Shown here: positions 46,015 to 54,742 of the stretch, in pieces | Layout: each line of letters begins with the position of its first letter | Position numbering within the stretch: position 1 is the stretch's first letter | Assembly: GCF_040529335.1 (NCBI RefSeq) | Contig: NZ_CP159534.1 | Coordinates: 8,387,343-8,451,342, forward strand | Origin: Streptomyces sp. HUAS MG91 | GTDB taxonomy: Bacteria > Actinomycetota > Actinomycetes > Streptomycetales > Streptomycetaceae | DNA length: 64,000 bases | Direction of reading: 5' to 3' | Made by a program: the position numbers and the translations under genes | Notes under the pieces: generated by a model | Told to the model about the DNA's origin: nothing | The model's input: the letters and a program-made list of their open reading frames with translations, nothing else | Database searches by the model: none

Positions 46015-46274
46015 GCTGGGCGTGTTGATGTCCAGGTAGCAGGTGATGTTGGACTTGGCCTTGGCCCTGACGCCGACGACGCAAGGGTCGCGTCGATCTT
46101 CAGAAGATCCTGTACATGTCCGGGTTCTGTCTCAGCGACTTCGGTTCCGGGAAGGAGCGTTGAATCGCACGACGCGGGCGGCGGGAACCGGCCGGCGCGT
46201 TCCGGCGTCTCGAACGGGACGGTGCAGCCGTCGTACAGGCCCGGGGAACGTTCGAAGGCGGCGGTGGCGCAGGC

Positions 46275-46763
46275 ATGTTCGTTCTGTTGATGTACGGCGC
46301 TCTGCTCGCCGTCCCGGTCTGGACCGTCGCCGTGCTGGTCAAGCTGGTCTCGGTCGTGTTGCCGGGCCGCCGACCGGACTGGGGCAGGGACCTGCTGCGC
46401 TGGTGCGCCGTCATGGCGGCTGCAGCGGCCGTGCTCGTATACGTGATTGGGCTCGGCTCGGTCCAGTGGGACTCCCACGAGGCGGAGTCCGGCGCAGACT
46501 CGGCCCCGGCCCTGCCCTGCCGCTCGCTCGACCCCGCCACGCTGGATCACCTCGCCGGGCACGAACCGTCTTACCTGCCGCTCGGCTTCCACTGCATCCT
46601 GAACGACGGGAGCGAGATCGCGGGCACTGGCGCCTACACCTGGTTGAACTCCGTCACTGTGGCGTTCGCCCTGGCGGCTGTGGTGCTGGCGCTCGCGGTG
46701 GGGTTCCTGGACGAGTTCCGGGCGCGCGCGGAACGGAGGACGGGCGGGGCTTCACCTACTTGA
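46275..46763 (+). CDS. Membrane protein, three TM segments, unknown function
   Basis: 162 aa: TM1 (VLLMYGALLAVPVWTVAVLV), TM2 (WCAVMAAAAAVLVYVIGLGS), an extracytoplasmic loop with two Cys (LPCRSLD and FHCILNDG), then TM3 (VAFALAAVVLALAVGFL) and a basic tail. ATG at 46275. I recognise no named family. Confidence 0.6.
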   Translation: MFVLLMYGALLAVPVWTVAVLVKLVSVVLPGRRPDWGRDLLRWCAVMAAAAAVLVYVIGLGSVQWDSHEAESGADSAPALPCRSLDPATLDHLAGHEPSYLPLGFHCILNDGSEIAGTGAYTWLNSVTVAFALAAVVLALAVGFLDEFRARAERRTGGASPT

Positions 46764-46867
46764 TCCGGAGCAGTCCGCCCCCGCCGTGCTGCTTGCGATC
46801 GACGACAGCAGCGCGTAGCAGGCGGTGCACTGCGCCCCCTGACGCACCTCCTTTGGACACCACCTCT

Positions 46868-46970
46868 TGACGGCGGACCCCTCCCGTCCTGGCTGGGGCA
46901 GGCGCCCCACCGGCTTCGACAGCGAGATCCACAAGCGCCGCAACGAGTCCGAGCGCACCACCGCTGTAGT
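46868..46970 (+). pseudogene. IS5-type transposase remnant (middle fragment)
   Basis: Startless fragment GRRPTGFDSEIHKRRNESER, the well-known region of Streptomyces IS5-family transposases just before the catalytic Glu (RRNEVER). Similarity stops at the following gene. A complementary C-terminal fragment of the same kind of transposase is at 55610-55740 on the other strand. Confidence 0.6.
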
Positions 46971-46984
46971 TCTAGAGTCTTCCC

Positions 46985-47518
46985 GTGGACGCCTACACAT
47001 GGTTCGAGGTCGAGGGCCCCGAGGAATACGGCGAGGAGCCCTGGGACTTCAGCGAGGCTGAACTCGGCTTCCTCGCAGCTCTGCGAGTCCGGGCCGCTGG
47101 TTGGCGAGTGCCGTGGGCTCCCAGCCAGGTCGGACGGCCCGAGGACGAGTCGTCGTTGCTCGTCCATATCAGCGTTCTCGACGAGGTCCGCCGACTGGTA
47201 CTCGGCGAGTGGGCCGTGCACTTCTACGGCACACACGTGTTGGCCGGGAAGGTCTGCGACCAGCTCTTCAACCTTCAGGAATCGCCCGAGTACGGATTCT
47301 TCCGGGCCTCCGGCACCGTCGAGGAACTTGCGGAACGGTGCGCCGGCTGGTTCGAGACCCTGTTGAGCCGACATGTCGTCCGCGTCGAATGGCCGTTGAG
47401 GGAAGGGAAGCATGCGACCCACTGGGAGTTCGCCGACACAGGCGAGGTCCTTGCGACGCGCTGGTCCATTCCCGCCGACGGCTCATCCCCGGCACACCGA
47501 CTCCCGGTCCGTCCCTGA
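46985..47518 (+). CDS. Hypothetical protein, possibly immunity-like
   Basis: 177 aa from GTG 46985. Trp/Glu-rich N-terminus (DAYTWFEVEGPEEYGEEPWD), a central VHFYGTHVLAGKVCDQLFNL, and VVRVEWPLREGKHATHWEFA near the C-terminus. Composition and size resemble polymorphic-toxin immunity proteins, but no family is recognised and no toxin gene is adjacent. The start directly follows an IS remnant, so the promoter may have been altered. Confidence 0.55.
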   Translation: MDAYTWFEVEGPEEYGEEPWDFSEAELGFLAALRVRAAGWRVPWAPSQVGRPEDESSLLVHISVLDEVRRLVLGEWAVHFYGTHVLAGKVCDQLFNLQESPEYGFFRASGTVEELAERCAGWFETLLSRHVVRVEWPLREGKHATHWEFADTGEVLATRWSIPADGSSPAHRLPVRP

Positions 47519-48033
47519 TCCGCCGGACAAGCCCTTGGCCGTGAGCGCACGGCGCAACGGCCCGCGTTGATGAAGGGCGCACCCAACAGCAGGCGTCAGC
47601 TCACTCATCTTCGCATCGTAGTGCGGGAGTTGATCGATCAGCCTTGGATTTTGATGCCTTTGCTGGATCGTGGAGCTGAGCCGAGTTGCCCCTCGGCTCA
47701 GCGGGGCTGGACCCAGATACAGGTGGTCGTGATCAGAATGCTGCCCGCTGCGGTCGCGGCGCCGTGCGCCAGGCTCAGACCCGCCTCGCGGCGCAGTCGG
47801 CGAATACGGCGAAGCCAACGGCTGCGCGCGGACTCGTGTTTCCGCCTTCGTCTACCTGAGGGGTTCGAGGGCTCCGCCGTCGCCGTTTGCGACGACTGTC
47901 ATCCGTTGTCCTGGACCGTCTGGGCCGCGAGGTCGTGGAGAACCCTAAGCTCAACTTCGGCCTGCCCGATGCCGTGATCACACCAGCCACACCAAGATCA
48001 TTTCATCGTACGGCCTGAGAATTGAGCTGCCGT
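47519..48033. other. Region without a supported gene; weak IS-like trace
   Basis: About 500 bp. Open frames here lack ribosome sites. On the minus strand about 47955-47990 reads VAGVITASG, which equals the N-terminal start of the transposase remnant at 56.5-56.8 kb (VVAGVITASVPSW), so part may be an IS remnant. Confidence 0.35.
47675..47702. terminator. Hairpin, 11-bp stem
   Basis: GCTGAGCCGAG / CTCGGCTCAGC with loop TTGCCC, 157 bp downstream of the 46985-47518 gene. Could serve either strand. Confidence 0.55.
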
Positions 48034-48657
48034 TTAGCTGCCGCTCAGAGGCGACTCCCACGTGGGATCATGCCGGGACCTTCTTGCTAGGTGGGCAAGC
48101 AGGTGCTCCGCTGTGGTGGCGGCCGTGTCTTGCGGCGCGCCGACCACAGTCAGGGCAGTGGTGAGCCTTGCCAGGACCGCCGTCGGCAGGTCCGAGTCCA
48201 TGAGGTGCGGCAGGAGCAGCAAGAGGCGGGCGGCTGTGTCCTGGACGCCTTCGGCCGCGGAGTAAGGGTTGTCAGCGATGCGGACCAGTTCCTGCCATGT
48301 CAGGCCAGCCCCCGAGAAACCCGCCTCCCAGCTGGCGACCTGCTGGGCGTAGCTTCTGCCTGGATGGGTCAGGAGGTAGTCGGTGCCGTAGTCACCGACC
48401 AGGTTGCGGTAGATCACCACAGCTCCGAGACCATCCGTGGCCGGTACCCGGAAGGCGGGCCAGTGTTCGGGATCGAAGAGGACCTCGGACATGGCGTCGG
48501 TATCGGCGCCGTCATCGCCGAAGCACTCCGGAGACGGTGGCTCGCCACATGAACCGTCACTGCACAGCACCAGGAGGTGGTTCGACCAGAAGCCCAGGCG
48601 GGCCAGCAGCGACTCACCCGCCACCAGCGGGCCCTCGTCGTATCCCTTGATCAGCAC
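48034..48657 (-). CDS. Conserved hypothetical Streptomyces protein
   Basis: 207 aa from GTG 48657. DEGPLVAGESLLARLGFWSN, then VLCSDGSCGEPPSPECFGDD, LTHPGRSYAQQVASWEAGF and DLPTAVLARLTTALTVVG. It reads like an intact well-conserved cytosolic protein with three cysteines in the N-terminal part; I recall homologues but no functional label. Stand-alone. Confidence 0.6.
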   Translation of the reverse strand: MLIKGYDEGPLVAGESLLARLGFWSNHLLVLCSDGSCGEPPSPECFGDDGADTDAMSEVLFDPEHWPAFRVPATDGLGAVVIYRNLVGDYGTDYLLTHPGRSYAQQVASWEAGFSGAGLTWQELVRIADNPYSAAEGVQDTAARLLLLLPHLMDSDLPTAVLARLTTALTVVGAPQDTAATTAEHLLAHLARRSRHDPTWESPLSGS

Positions 48658-49017
48658 TCCCGGATTCTGCCACCAGGTACTGACATGGCCCCGTCCGGGA
48701 TAGGTACGGTGTGCCGCCCTGTTACGGGAAAGCCCTTAGCTCGCTGGGGCGCAGCGCGCCATCATCGACGGTCTGGTGGTGGTGTCCGGGTTTTGGGGCT
48801 GCGTCGGGCCGGGCTTTTTGTGGTGGTCCTGGGGTTGGTTTCTGGCGGGGTGCGCCGCGGGTGCGTGGGTGCCTGGGATTTGTGGCTGGTGGGTGTGCAA
48901 GTGCGGGTTGTCCGGTCTTGGACACCGGGGTGGTGATTGTCTTCCGCATCTGGGGTGCCGTGTGCGTGGGCCCCTGACGGCGGGGGCGGGTCCTTTGGGA
49001 GGAGTGTTAGGTCGCGT
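48658..49017. other. IS-end-like motif and GT-skewed noncoding stretch
   Basis: TTACGGGAAAGCCCTTAG at 48723-48740 resembles the ends of Streptomyces IS/MITE elements and nearly repeats the motif at 57386-57402. From about 48770 the plus strand is conspicuously rich in G and T. No gene is supported here. Confidence 0.4.
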
Positions 49018-49708
49018 GTGAGGAAGTCTTGGGTGGGGGCTGTGGTGGGTTCGGTTGGGGTGTCGGCGGTGCCGGGGCAGGCTGTGTCGGGTGGGGTGGG
49101 GGTGTCGCCGATGGGGTTGGTGGTGGCGGGTGATCTGCACAATCCGCGTGGGGTGCGGGTGCAGGGGGATGGCTCGCTGCTGGTGGGGGAGGCGGGGAGC
49201 AGTTCGGCGTCGTGTGTGCCGCCGGTGGAGGCGGGCCGTAACCGGGGTCTGGGGTTCACGGGTTGGTTGTACCGGGTGGCGGGTGCGTCGAAGCGGCGTG
49301 TGGTGACGGGTCTGCCGTCGGAGCAGATCAATCAGAATTACGGGACGAGTGTGCTGACCCGGATGGCGGGTGTGGTCCAGGGCGAGTCGGCGGGCGAGGG
49401 TGGTTACCGGGTCAGTTACGGTCTGAGTGGTGTGCCGGCAGACCGGGTGGCGCTGGGTGCGGGCGGCGGGCCGCTGGGCACGCTGAGCACGTCCGGGGGC
49501 GGGTGCTGGGTGATCTGGCGCAGCACGAGCTGGTGCACAATCCGGATGCCGGGAATCCGGGGGTCAACGAGGTGTTCTCCAATCCGTGGGCGTTCGCCCG
49601 CGACGGTGCGGATTTCCTGGTGACGGATGCCGGTGCCAACGATCTGGTGCGGGTGCATCCGGACGGTACGACGGAGACGGTCTTCGCTTTTCCGACCAAT
49701 ACCCGCAG
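49018..49708 (+). pseudogene. ScyD/ScyE-family secreted beta-propeller protein, N-terminal part, frameshifted and cut by an IS
   Basis: GTG 49018, signal-like segment, then VVAGDLHNPRGVRVQGDGSL, VGEAGSSS, and RRVVTGLPSEQ, as in ScyD/ScyE esterase-like propeller proteins. Near 49430-49500 the frame changes; the neighbouring frame continues with LVHNPDAGNPGVNEVFSNPW and DFLVTDAGANDLVRVHPDGT. The gene ends abruptly at the IS left end (about 49709). Codons are dominated by G/T in third position, unlike neighbours. A possible C-terminal end lies at 57399-57480. Confidence 0.65.
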
Positions 49709-50599
49709 CAGTGAGCCTGTTCCAACCTGCGGGAGTGGCTTGCGCGTTGGCCTGACAGGGCGAAGAAGCCCCTGGTAGACGGGTTTTCGACCAAGTGAAC
49801 CGGATCCACCAAGGGCTTCGCGTGCTTGTCTACCGCTGCGGCATCGACCTGTCCAGTTCCACGGTGCGCTTCCTGGCCGGCCGTCTGCGCTTGTGGCATC
49901 GACGGCAGGGCACGCGGTGGCGGCGCCTGCCGCCGGGCCGCCGGGCCCTGCTGGTCCTGGCCCACCTGCGCAAGGGCGATACCTACGCCCAGCTCGCCGC
50001 TGGGTTCGGCATCGGCACCGCCACGGCCTACCGCTACATACGCGCGGCGATCGCGGTCCTGTCCGTCCTCGCTCCGACGCTCCAGCAGGCTATGAGCGAG
50101 GCTCGGCGCAAGGCGTTCCTGATCCTGGACGGCACGCTCCTGCCGATCGGCCGGATCGCAGAGGGCCGCCGGTACTACTCCGGGAAACACAAACACCACG
50201 GAATGAACGTGCAGGTCAACGCCGATCCGCACGGCAAACTGCTGTGGGCCTCGCCCGCGCTGCCCGGTGCCACGCACGACCTGACCGCCGCCCGCACCCA
50301 CGGGATCGTGGAGGCCCTGAGCACCACTGGGCTGACGGCCTGAGCCGATCGCGCGTACCAGGCGGCGGGGCGACACATGCGGGTGCCGATCCGCGGCCGG
50401 AAACCCAAGCGATGGCAGCGCCGCTACAACACCACCCACGCCAAGATCCGCTGCGTCGGCAAACAGGCCGTTGCCACGCTGAAGGGCTGGCGAATCCTCC
50501 GACAGATCCGATGCAGCACCAACCGGATCACCGACCTTGTCCGAGCCGTCCTCACCCTTCATCTGGCCAGGTCAACGCCAAGATGAAACGGGCTCAGTG
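49709..50599 (+). mobile_element. IS5-family insertion sequence, about 890 bp
   Basis: The left end CAGTGAGCCTGTTCCA and the reverse complement of the right end CACTGAGCCCGTTTCA form an imperfect terminal inverted repeat. One transposase gene lies inside. It interrupts the ScyD/ScyE-like gene on the left and truncates the plasmid-type HTH gene on the right. Confidence 0.7.
49795..50586 (+). pseudogene. IS5-family transposase with an in-frame opal stop
   Basis: GTG start; LVYRCGIDLSSSTVRFLAGR, GDTYAQLAAGFGIGTATAYR (HTH), ILDGTLLPIGRIA (first Asp), HGMNVQVNADPHGKLLWAS, PGATHDLTAARTHG (second Asp). At 50341-50343 TGA stands where relatives have Trp (…WADKAYQ); the same frame then continues ADRAYQAAG to ATLKGWRILRQIRCST and ends TGA at 50584-50586. 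Also VGKQ replaces the usual catalytic-Glu context (VEQAVATLK), so the Glu appears lost. Likely inactive. Confidence 0.8.
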
Positions 50600-50754
50600 A
50601 CCAGCTCAGCCTTTTCGACGACGACGAAAACGACACCCCGCCCCCGCCCCACAACACCGGCGGCGGGGGCGGCGGGAGCAGGGACGCGTCGGCGGCCGGA
50701 TACGTCGGAATCTGGGCCGACTGGGGCGACTTCGGGAAGTACGGCGCCGGCGGC

Positions 50755-51291
50755 ATGAAAGGCGGCGCGGCCCTGGTCCTGGAACTCAGCAGGATCGTCT
50801 ACCAGTCGGGCATCGCCTCCCCGATCGGCTCCCAGCGCGGCCAGAACGCCCGCCTGCGCTACCTCAACTCCCCGGCCGGCCGCGCCGAACTGCGCGCGCA
50901 AGGAGTCTCCGACCGCGCCATGCGCGACTGGTTCCGGGGCAAGTCCCGCCCCTCAAAAGCGAATCTGGCCCGCCTCGACGCCGCCTACTGGACGCGCCGT
51001 CGCGCGAACCTGATCCGCTCCGGCTGGCTCACGCGCCACCTCGACAACGCGGGCCGCGGACGGCAGATCGAGATCTACCCCGTCGACCAGAGCCACGTGG
51101 AGCACGGCCGCGAGCGCGACAACGTCACCGAACGCACCGCACACGTGCGCTACCTGTGGGGCGACATCGTCGACGCCTGGGCCGACCAGGACGACGGCCT
51201 CCTCGACGAACTGTGGGACGACATCATCTGCGACCTCGACTCCGACTACACCGCCTACGCCTACGTCTCCGCCATCGGCATCAGCGCATGA
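50755..51291 (+). CDS. Plasmid/ICE-type HTH regulator or Tpg-like protein, 5'-truncated by the IS
   Basis: 178 aa from ATG 50755. Homologous coding sequence extends upstream to the IS edge at about 50600 (FDDDEND, a Pro/Gly linker, then SAAGYVGIWADWGDFGKYGA). The core ARLRYLNSPAGRAELRAQGV, SDRAMRDWFRGKSRPSKANL resembles the HTH of telomere-binding Tpg and of putative regulators on Streptomyces linear plasmids. The C-terminus ends DYTAYAYVSAIGISA. The native start is lost, so expression is uncertain. Suggests a plasmid/ICE origin for this segment. Confidence 0.6.
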   Translation: MKGGAALVLELSRIVYQSGIASPIGSQRGQNARLRYLNSPAGRAELRAQGVSDRAMRDWFRGKSRPSKANLARLDAAYWTRRRANLIRSGWLTRHLDNAGRGRQIEIYPVDQSHVEHGRERDNVTERTAHVRYLWGDIVDAWADQDDGLLDELWDDIICDLDSDYTAYAYVSAIGISA

Positions 51292-51490
51292 CCACCCCGC
51301 CCGCACTCGCACCCGAGCCGGCCGACTGAGCCGGGGCACGATAGTCGTCACAGAGGCACGCGTGTTGTCACCGGCATAGTGGAGTACGTGCGGTGCGACT
51401 GCTCGGCATCACCGAGCAGACCGCCATGCCCTGCCTCGGTGCGGCCCCGCCCGAAACGCACCGCCAAACTGCCCGGGGCAGCCGCCAGGT

Positions 51491-52477
51491 TCAGTCCTGG
51501 ACGGTGGCGAGCCAGCCGGTGAGCAGGCTGTTGACCTCGTCGGGGCGTTCCTGCTGGATCCAGTGGCCGCAGCCGTCCAGGAGGTGGGAGGCGGACAGGG
51601 CGGGGAGGGTGGTGGGGTAGGCGTCGATGGCGTCGGCCATCCAGGTGGTGGACGCGTCCAGGGCGCCGCCGATGAACAAGGCGGGCTGTTCGATCGGGGC
51701 GCCGCGATGAGGGGCGAGGTCTTCCCAGTCGCGATCCATGGCGCGGTAGCGGTTGAGGGCACCGGTCAGGCCGGTGCGCTCGAACTCCCCGGCGTAGACG
51801 TCGAGATCGTCCTCGCTCAACCAGGCCGGGAGCGGGCCGGCGGGGAAACGGTCGCGCAACTGCCCGCCGTGAGCGACGAAGTGCGGGTCGGGCTCACCCT
51901 CGGCCGGCATGGTGTCGCCGGACAGAGCCGCGTAGAAGCCCGCGAGCCAGCCCCGGACATCGGGCTCGATCTCCGCCTCGGCGCGGCCGGGCTCCTGGAA
52001 GTAGGAGACGTAGAACTCCTGCTCGGGGCCGCCGATCCGGCCGAAGACATCGGTGGGACGGGGACCGCCGGGCGGCGCGTACGGAACGCTCAACAAGCCG
52101 ACCGCGCGGAAGACCCCGGGGTGCAGCAGAGCGGAGGCGGCGGCGATGTTGGAGCCCCAGTCGTGGCCGACGACCACCGCGCTCTCCTCGCCGAGGGCGC
52201 GCACGACGGCGACGTTGTCCTCCACCAGGTCGAGCATCCGGTAGGCGTCGGCCGTCTCCGGCTTGGAGGAGCGGCCGTAGCCGCGGACGTCGATCGCCAC
52301 CGCCCGGTACCCGGCCGCGGCGAGGGCCGGGAGCTGGCGCCGCCAGGAGTACCAGAACTCGGGGAAGCCGTGCACGAGCAGGACCAGCGGGCCGCAACCC
52401 TGCTCGACCAGGTGCAGGCGCCCGGCCGGGGCCTGGACGATGCGGTGGTCGAGTACGGCGGTGAGTTCGGATCGCAT
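51491..52477 (-). CDS. Epoxide hydrolase (alpha/beta hydrolase fold)
   Basis: 328 aa. VHGFPEFWYSWRRQLPALA, AIDVRGYGRSSKPE, nucleophile GHDWGSNIAAASAL (Asp), Tyr residues in the cap (FYVSYFQEPGRAEAEIEPD), and DGCGHWIQQERPDEV with the catalytic His. This is a classical soluble epoxide hydrolase of the EphA/B type. ATG at 52477 with GGAGGAG upstream. Divergent from an XRE-cupin regulator 145 bp away that probably controls it. Confidence 0.9.
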   Translation of the reverse strand: MRSELTAVLDHRIVQAPAGRLHLVEQGCGPLVLLVHGFPEFWYSWRRQLPALAAAGYRAVAIDVRGYGRSSKPETADAYRMLDLVEDNVAVVRALGEESAVVVGHDWGSNIAAASALLHPGVFRAVGLLSVPYAPPGGPRPTDVFGRIGGPEQEFYVSYFQEPGRAEAEIEPDVRGWLAGFYAALSGDTMPAEGEPDPHFVAHGGQLRDRFPAGPLPAWLSEDDLDVYAGEFERTGLTGALNRYRAMDRDWEDLAPHRGAPIEQPALFIGGALDASTTWMADAIDAYPTTLPALSASHLLDGCGHWIQQERPDEVNSLLTGWLATVQD

Positions 52478-52622
52478 GGGCGACTCCTCCTCGGTTCGCG
52501 GACGGCCGGCGAGTACCCACCGATCATGCGACGCGGCGGCCCCTCGACGCGATCACTGTTGCCATCCTGGCAAGGTTGCAGGAAAGAGCGGTGAAGCGGC
52601 ACGGCAGGAAGGAACAGGGACG

Positions 52623-53252
52623 GTGACAGGTGACGAGGTGACCCGGACGACGGCGGCGATGGGGCCGCGGCTGCGGCTCGTGCGCGAGCGCCATGGCGTC
52701 ACCCTCGCCGATGTCAGCCGGGCAACCGGCATCTCGCCCAGCACGCTGTCGCGGATCGAGACCGGCCGGCGCAAGCCCACCCTGGAAGTGGTACTCCGGC
52801 TGGCGCAGGAATACGGAGTCTCCCTGGACGAACTGGCCGGCACCGCACCCGCCCCTGCGGCCGCGCCCCCCGCCACGGCGCCGCTCAGCTTCGGCGACGA
52901 CAAGGCGGTCGTGCCACTGACCCGCTACGTCGGCGGCCTGCACGCCCACAAACATGTCCTGCCCGCCGTTGCCGAGCCGCCCGGACGGCCCCGACAGGCG
53001 TCCCACGAGGGCTACGAGTGGCTGTGCGTCCTGTACGGGCGGTTGCGGCTCGCACTCGGCAGCCAGGACCTCGTCCTGACCGCCGGGGACGTCGTCGAAT
53101 TCGACACCCGCACGCCCCACGCAGTCGCGAACGCCGGACCCGACGGACCGGTCGAGTATCTGATCATGTTCGGACCTCAGGGAGAACGCCCACGGCTGCG
53201 CACCCCTCCAGCAACTGGTCGCGGGACTGGTGACACAAAGGCCGCTGAATGA
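52623..53252 (+). CDS. XRE-family regulator with cupin sensor domain
   Basis: 209 aa, GTG start with AAGGA upstream. HTH_XRE: RLRLVRERHGVTLADVSRAT, GISPSTLSRIETGRRKPTLE. A proline/alanine linker is followed by a cupin_2 domain (about 110-200: SHEGYEWLCVLYGRLRLALG, LTAGDVVEFDTRTPHAVANA). Ligand binding by the cupin would alter DNA binding. The divergent epoxide hydrolase gene is the likely target. Confidence 0.88.
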   Translation: MTGDEVTRTTAAMGPRLRLVRERHGVTLADVSRATGISPSTLSRIETGRRKPTLEVVLRLAQEYGVSLDELAGTAPAPAAAPPATAPLSFGDDKAVVPLTRYVGGLHAHKHVLPAVAEPPGRPRQASHEGYEWLCVLYGRLRLALGSQDLVLTAGDVVEFDTRTPHAVANAGPDGPVEYLIMFGPQGERPRLRTPPATGRGTGDTKAAE

Positions 53253-53712
53253 GCAGTTGTGACAAGCAGCCAGCAGTGAGACATCGCAGGTCAGCGGCCT
53301 GCTCGTTCGGCGCGGTCTCAGCGAACCTGGCAGGCGTGCACCGGGAGCTGTGACAACCGCAGATGAAGCGGCATGAGTCGCCGCGAGAAGCCGCAGGTCA
53401 CATCTCGATCTCGGCGTATGCAGCGAAAACACGAGGCATTACAACACCCCGTCTTCACCGACCAGCCAGTGGGACCTTGGACTCCTGGCTCAACCGGCTC
53501 GCCGGTGAGCCGCTTTTGCGGGCGCTGGACGCGATCCAGATGCGATCGTTGAAGTCGGAATAACCGCCTCGAAGGTTGCTGTAATCGCCGATCATGAGCA
53601 TTCCGAACGGTGGCCCGGTGGCGGTGCAGTTGGCGGTCTGGGCGAGGTGGTCGCGCCCCACTGGGTCCCGGGCGAAGGCGCTGGTGCGTCCTCGACTGCG
53701 AGTACGGCACGG
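53253..53712. other. Region without a supported gene
   Basis: A minus-strand startless stretch about 53455-53640 reads GDYSNLRGGYSDFNDRIWIA and may be the remnant of a gene, but I do not recognise it. Nothing else supported. Confidence 0.3.
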
Positions 53713-54375
53713 TCAGGGCATGGGCAGGAGCACACCAGGAAGGCCACCGGCCCGGACCGTAGCCTCGTCGATGGACAGACCGCAGTAGCTGCCGACGGCG
53801 GTGAACACCGCCTCGGGCAGTCGCGGCCCGTGTTCCTCGTAGTACTCCACCACAGCAGCTTCGCCAACGTCCCCGATAGCGGGAAAGACCGCGCCCGCCG
53901 CGTGGAGCGCCGAGTCCAGGGCGGACGCTTCGCCGGTGTCCTGGCCGAACTCGGCCCGCCGCGCCCGCTCGTCACCCGGGACATGAAGGATCTGCGGCGG
54001 CGGGCTGAAACGGTTGACAGTCACACAGACGATCTCCTCGCCCGGCCGCGGCCGCATCGACTCCACTTTGCGCCATCCGGTGGACCACGACGCGGCCCCC
54101 CAGTCCTCCAGCACGTACACCCAGTCGCCGCACGTCCCGTACATGACTGGACTGACCGCGGGCGAGGGACGCCCAGAACCCCCCACCGGCACCTCAAGGT
54201 CCCTGTATGGGATGCGCGCAGCCAGCTCATCCACGTCCGCGCCCAGCGCGAGGAGGAATTCGTCAGGCTCAATACCGCTGGCCACCGTAAGCGAAATTCC
54301 ACCGAGCATTCCCTGCACAGCCCCGGAAACAGGAGTGTGCTTATGCGCGCCTATCCAAGCAGTGCCGTCGGTCAT
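53713..54375 (-). CDS. DUF6461 domain-containing protein
   Basis: 220 aa from ATG 54375 (CGGAGAAC about 6 nt upstream). LGGISLTVASGIEPDEFLLA near residue 30, CGDWVYVLEDWGAASWSTGW and PGEEIVCVTVNRFSPPPQIL, then a helical C-terminal part (VEYYEEHGPRLPEAVFTAVG), match the actinobacterial DUF6461 family, many members of which sit in toxin-immunity or WD40-rich arrays. A WD40 remnant lies directly upstream. Function unknown. Confidence 0.75.
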   Translation of the reverse strand: MTDGTAWIGAHKHTPVSGAVQGMLGGISLTVASGIEPDEFLLALGADVDELAARIPYRDLEVPVGGSGRPSPAVSPVMYGTCGDWVYVLEDWGAASWSTGWRKVESMRPRPGEEIVCVTVNRFSPPPQILHVPGDERARRAEFGQDTGEASALDSALHAAGAVFPAIGDVGEAAVVEYYEEHGPRLPEAVFTAVGSYCGLSIDEATVRAGGLPGVLLPMP

Positions 54376-54439
54376 CCAGTTCTCCGATGTGGTTGCGGTG
54401 CCGCGAGCATAACGACCCGTGCTGCCCATACGAATCGGC

Positions 54440-54520
54440 GCACAGGTCCGCTGGCCGGGTTCCACAACCGCACGGTCTTGTCCCAGTTGCCGCTGGCGAG
54501 CCAGGTCCACGACTGCGTCA
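54440..54520 (-). pseudogene. WD40-repeat protein remnant
   Basis: A single WD40 blade, LASGNWDKTVRLWNPASGP, in a frame that has no start or continuation. Probably the C-terminal end of a lost WD40 repeat protein. Confidence 0.55.
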
Positions 54521-54742
54521 GCGAAGTAGGCGCACGACTTCCAGAAGTACTGCGCCTACCGAACCCCTGGAGGGAACGCGACATGGAACCGCGCCAGGGA
54601 TTCGTCGGAGCGACGGACCACGTTCTGGCCGCCGCTGTGGGAGGCACAGATCCGCTGGGCCTGCCTGCCTTCTTCCCTGCTGCCGTGTGACGGATGGGGT
54701 TGAGCGAAATCAAGGTGCGCTGGGCACGATGCCGTCGGCAGG

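Noticed and set aside
47567..47977. Plus-strand ORF of 136 codons
   Set aside because: Arg/Ser-rich translation, spans a hairpin, no ribosome site.
54583..54690. 35-codon ORF with a good ribosome site
   Set aside because: Translation shows no recognisable motif or conserved pattern; too weak to call.
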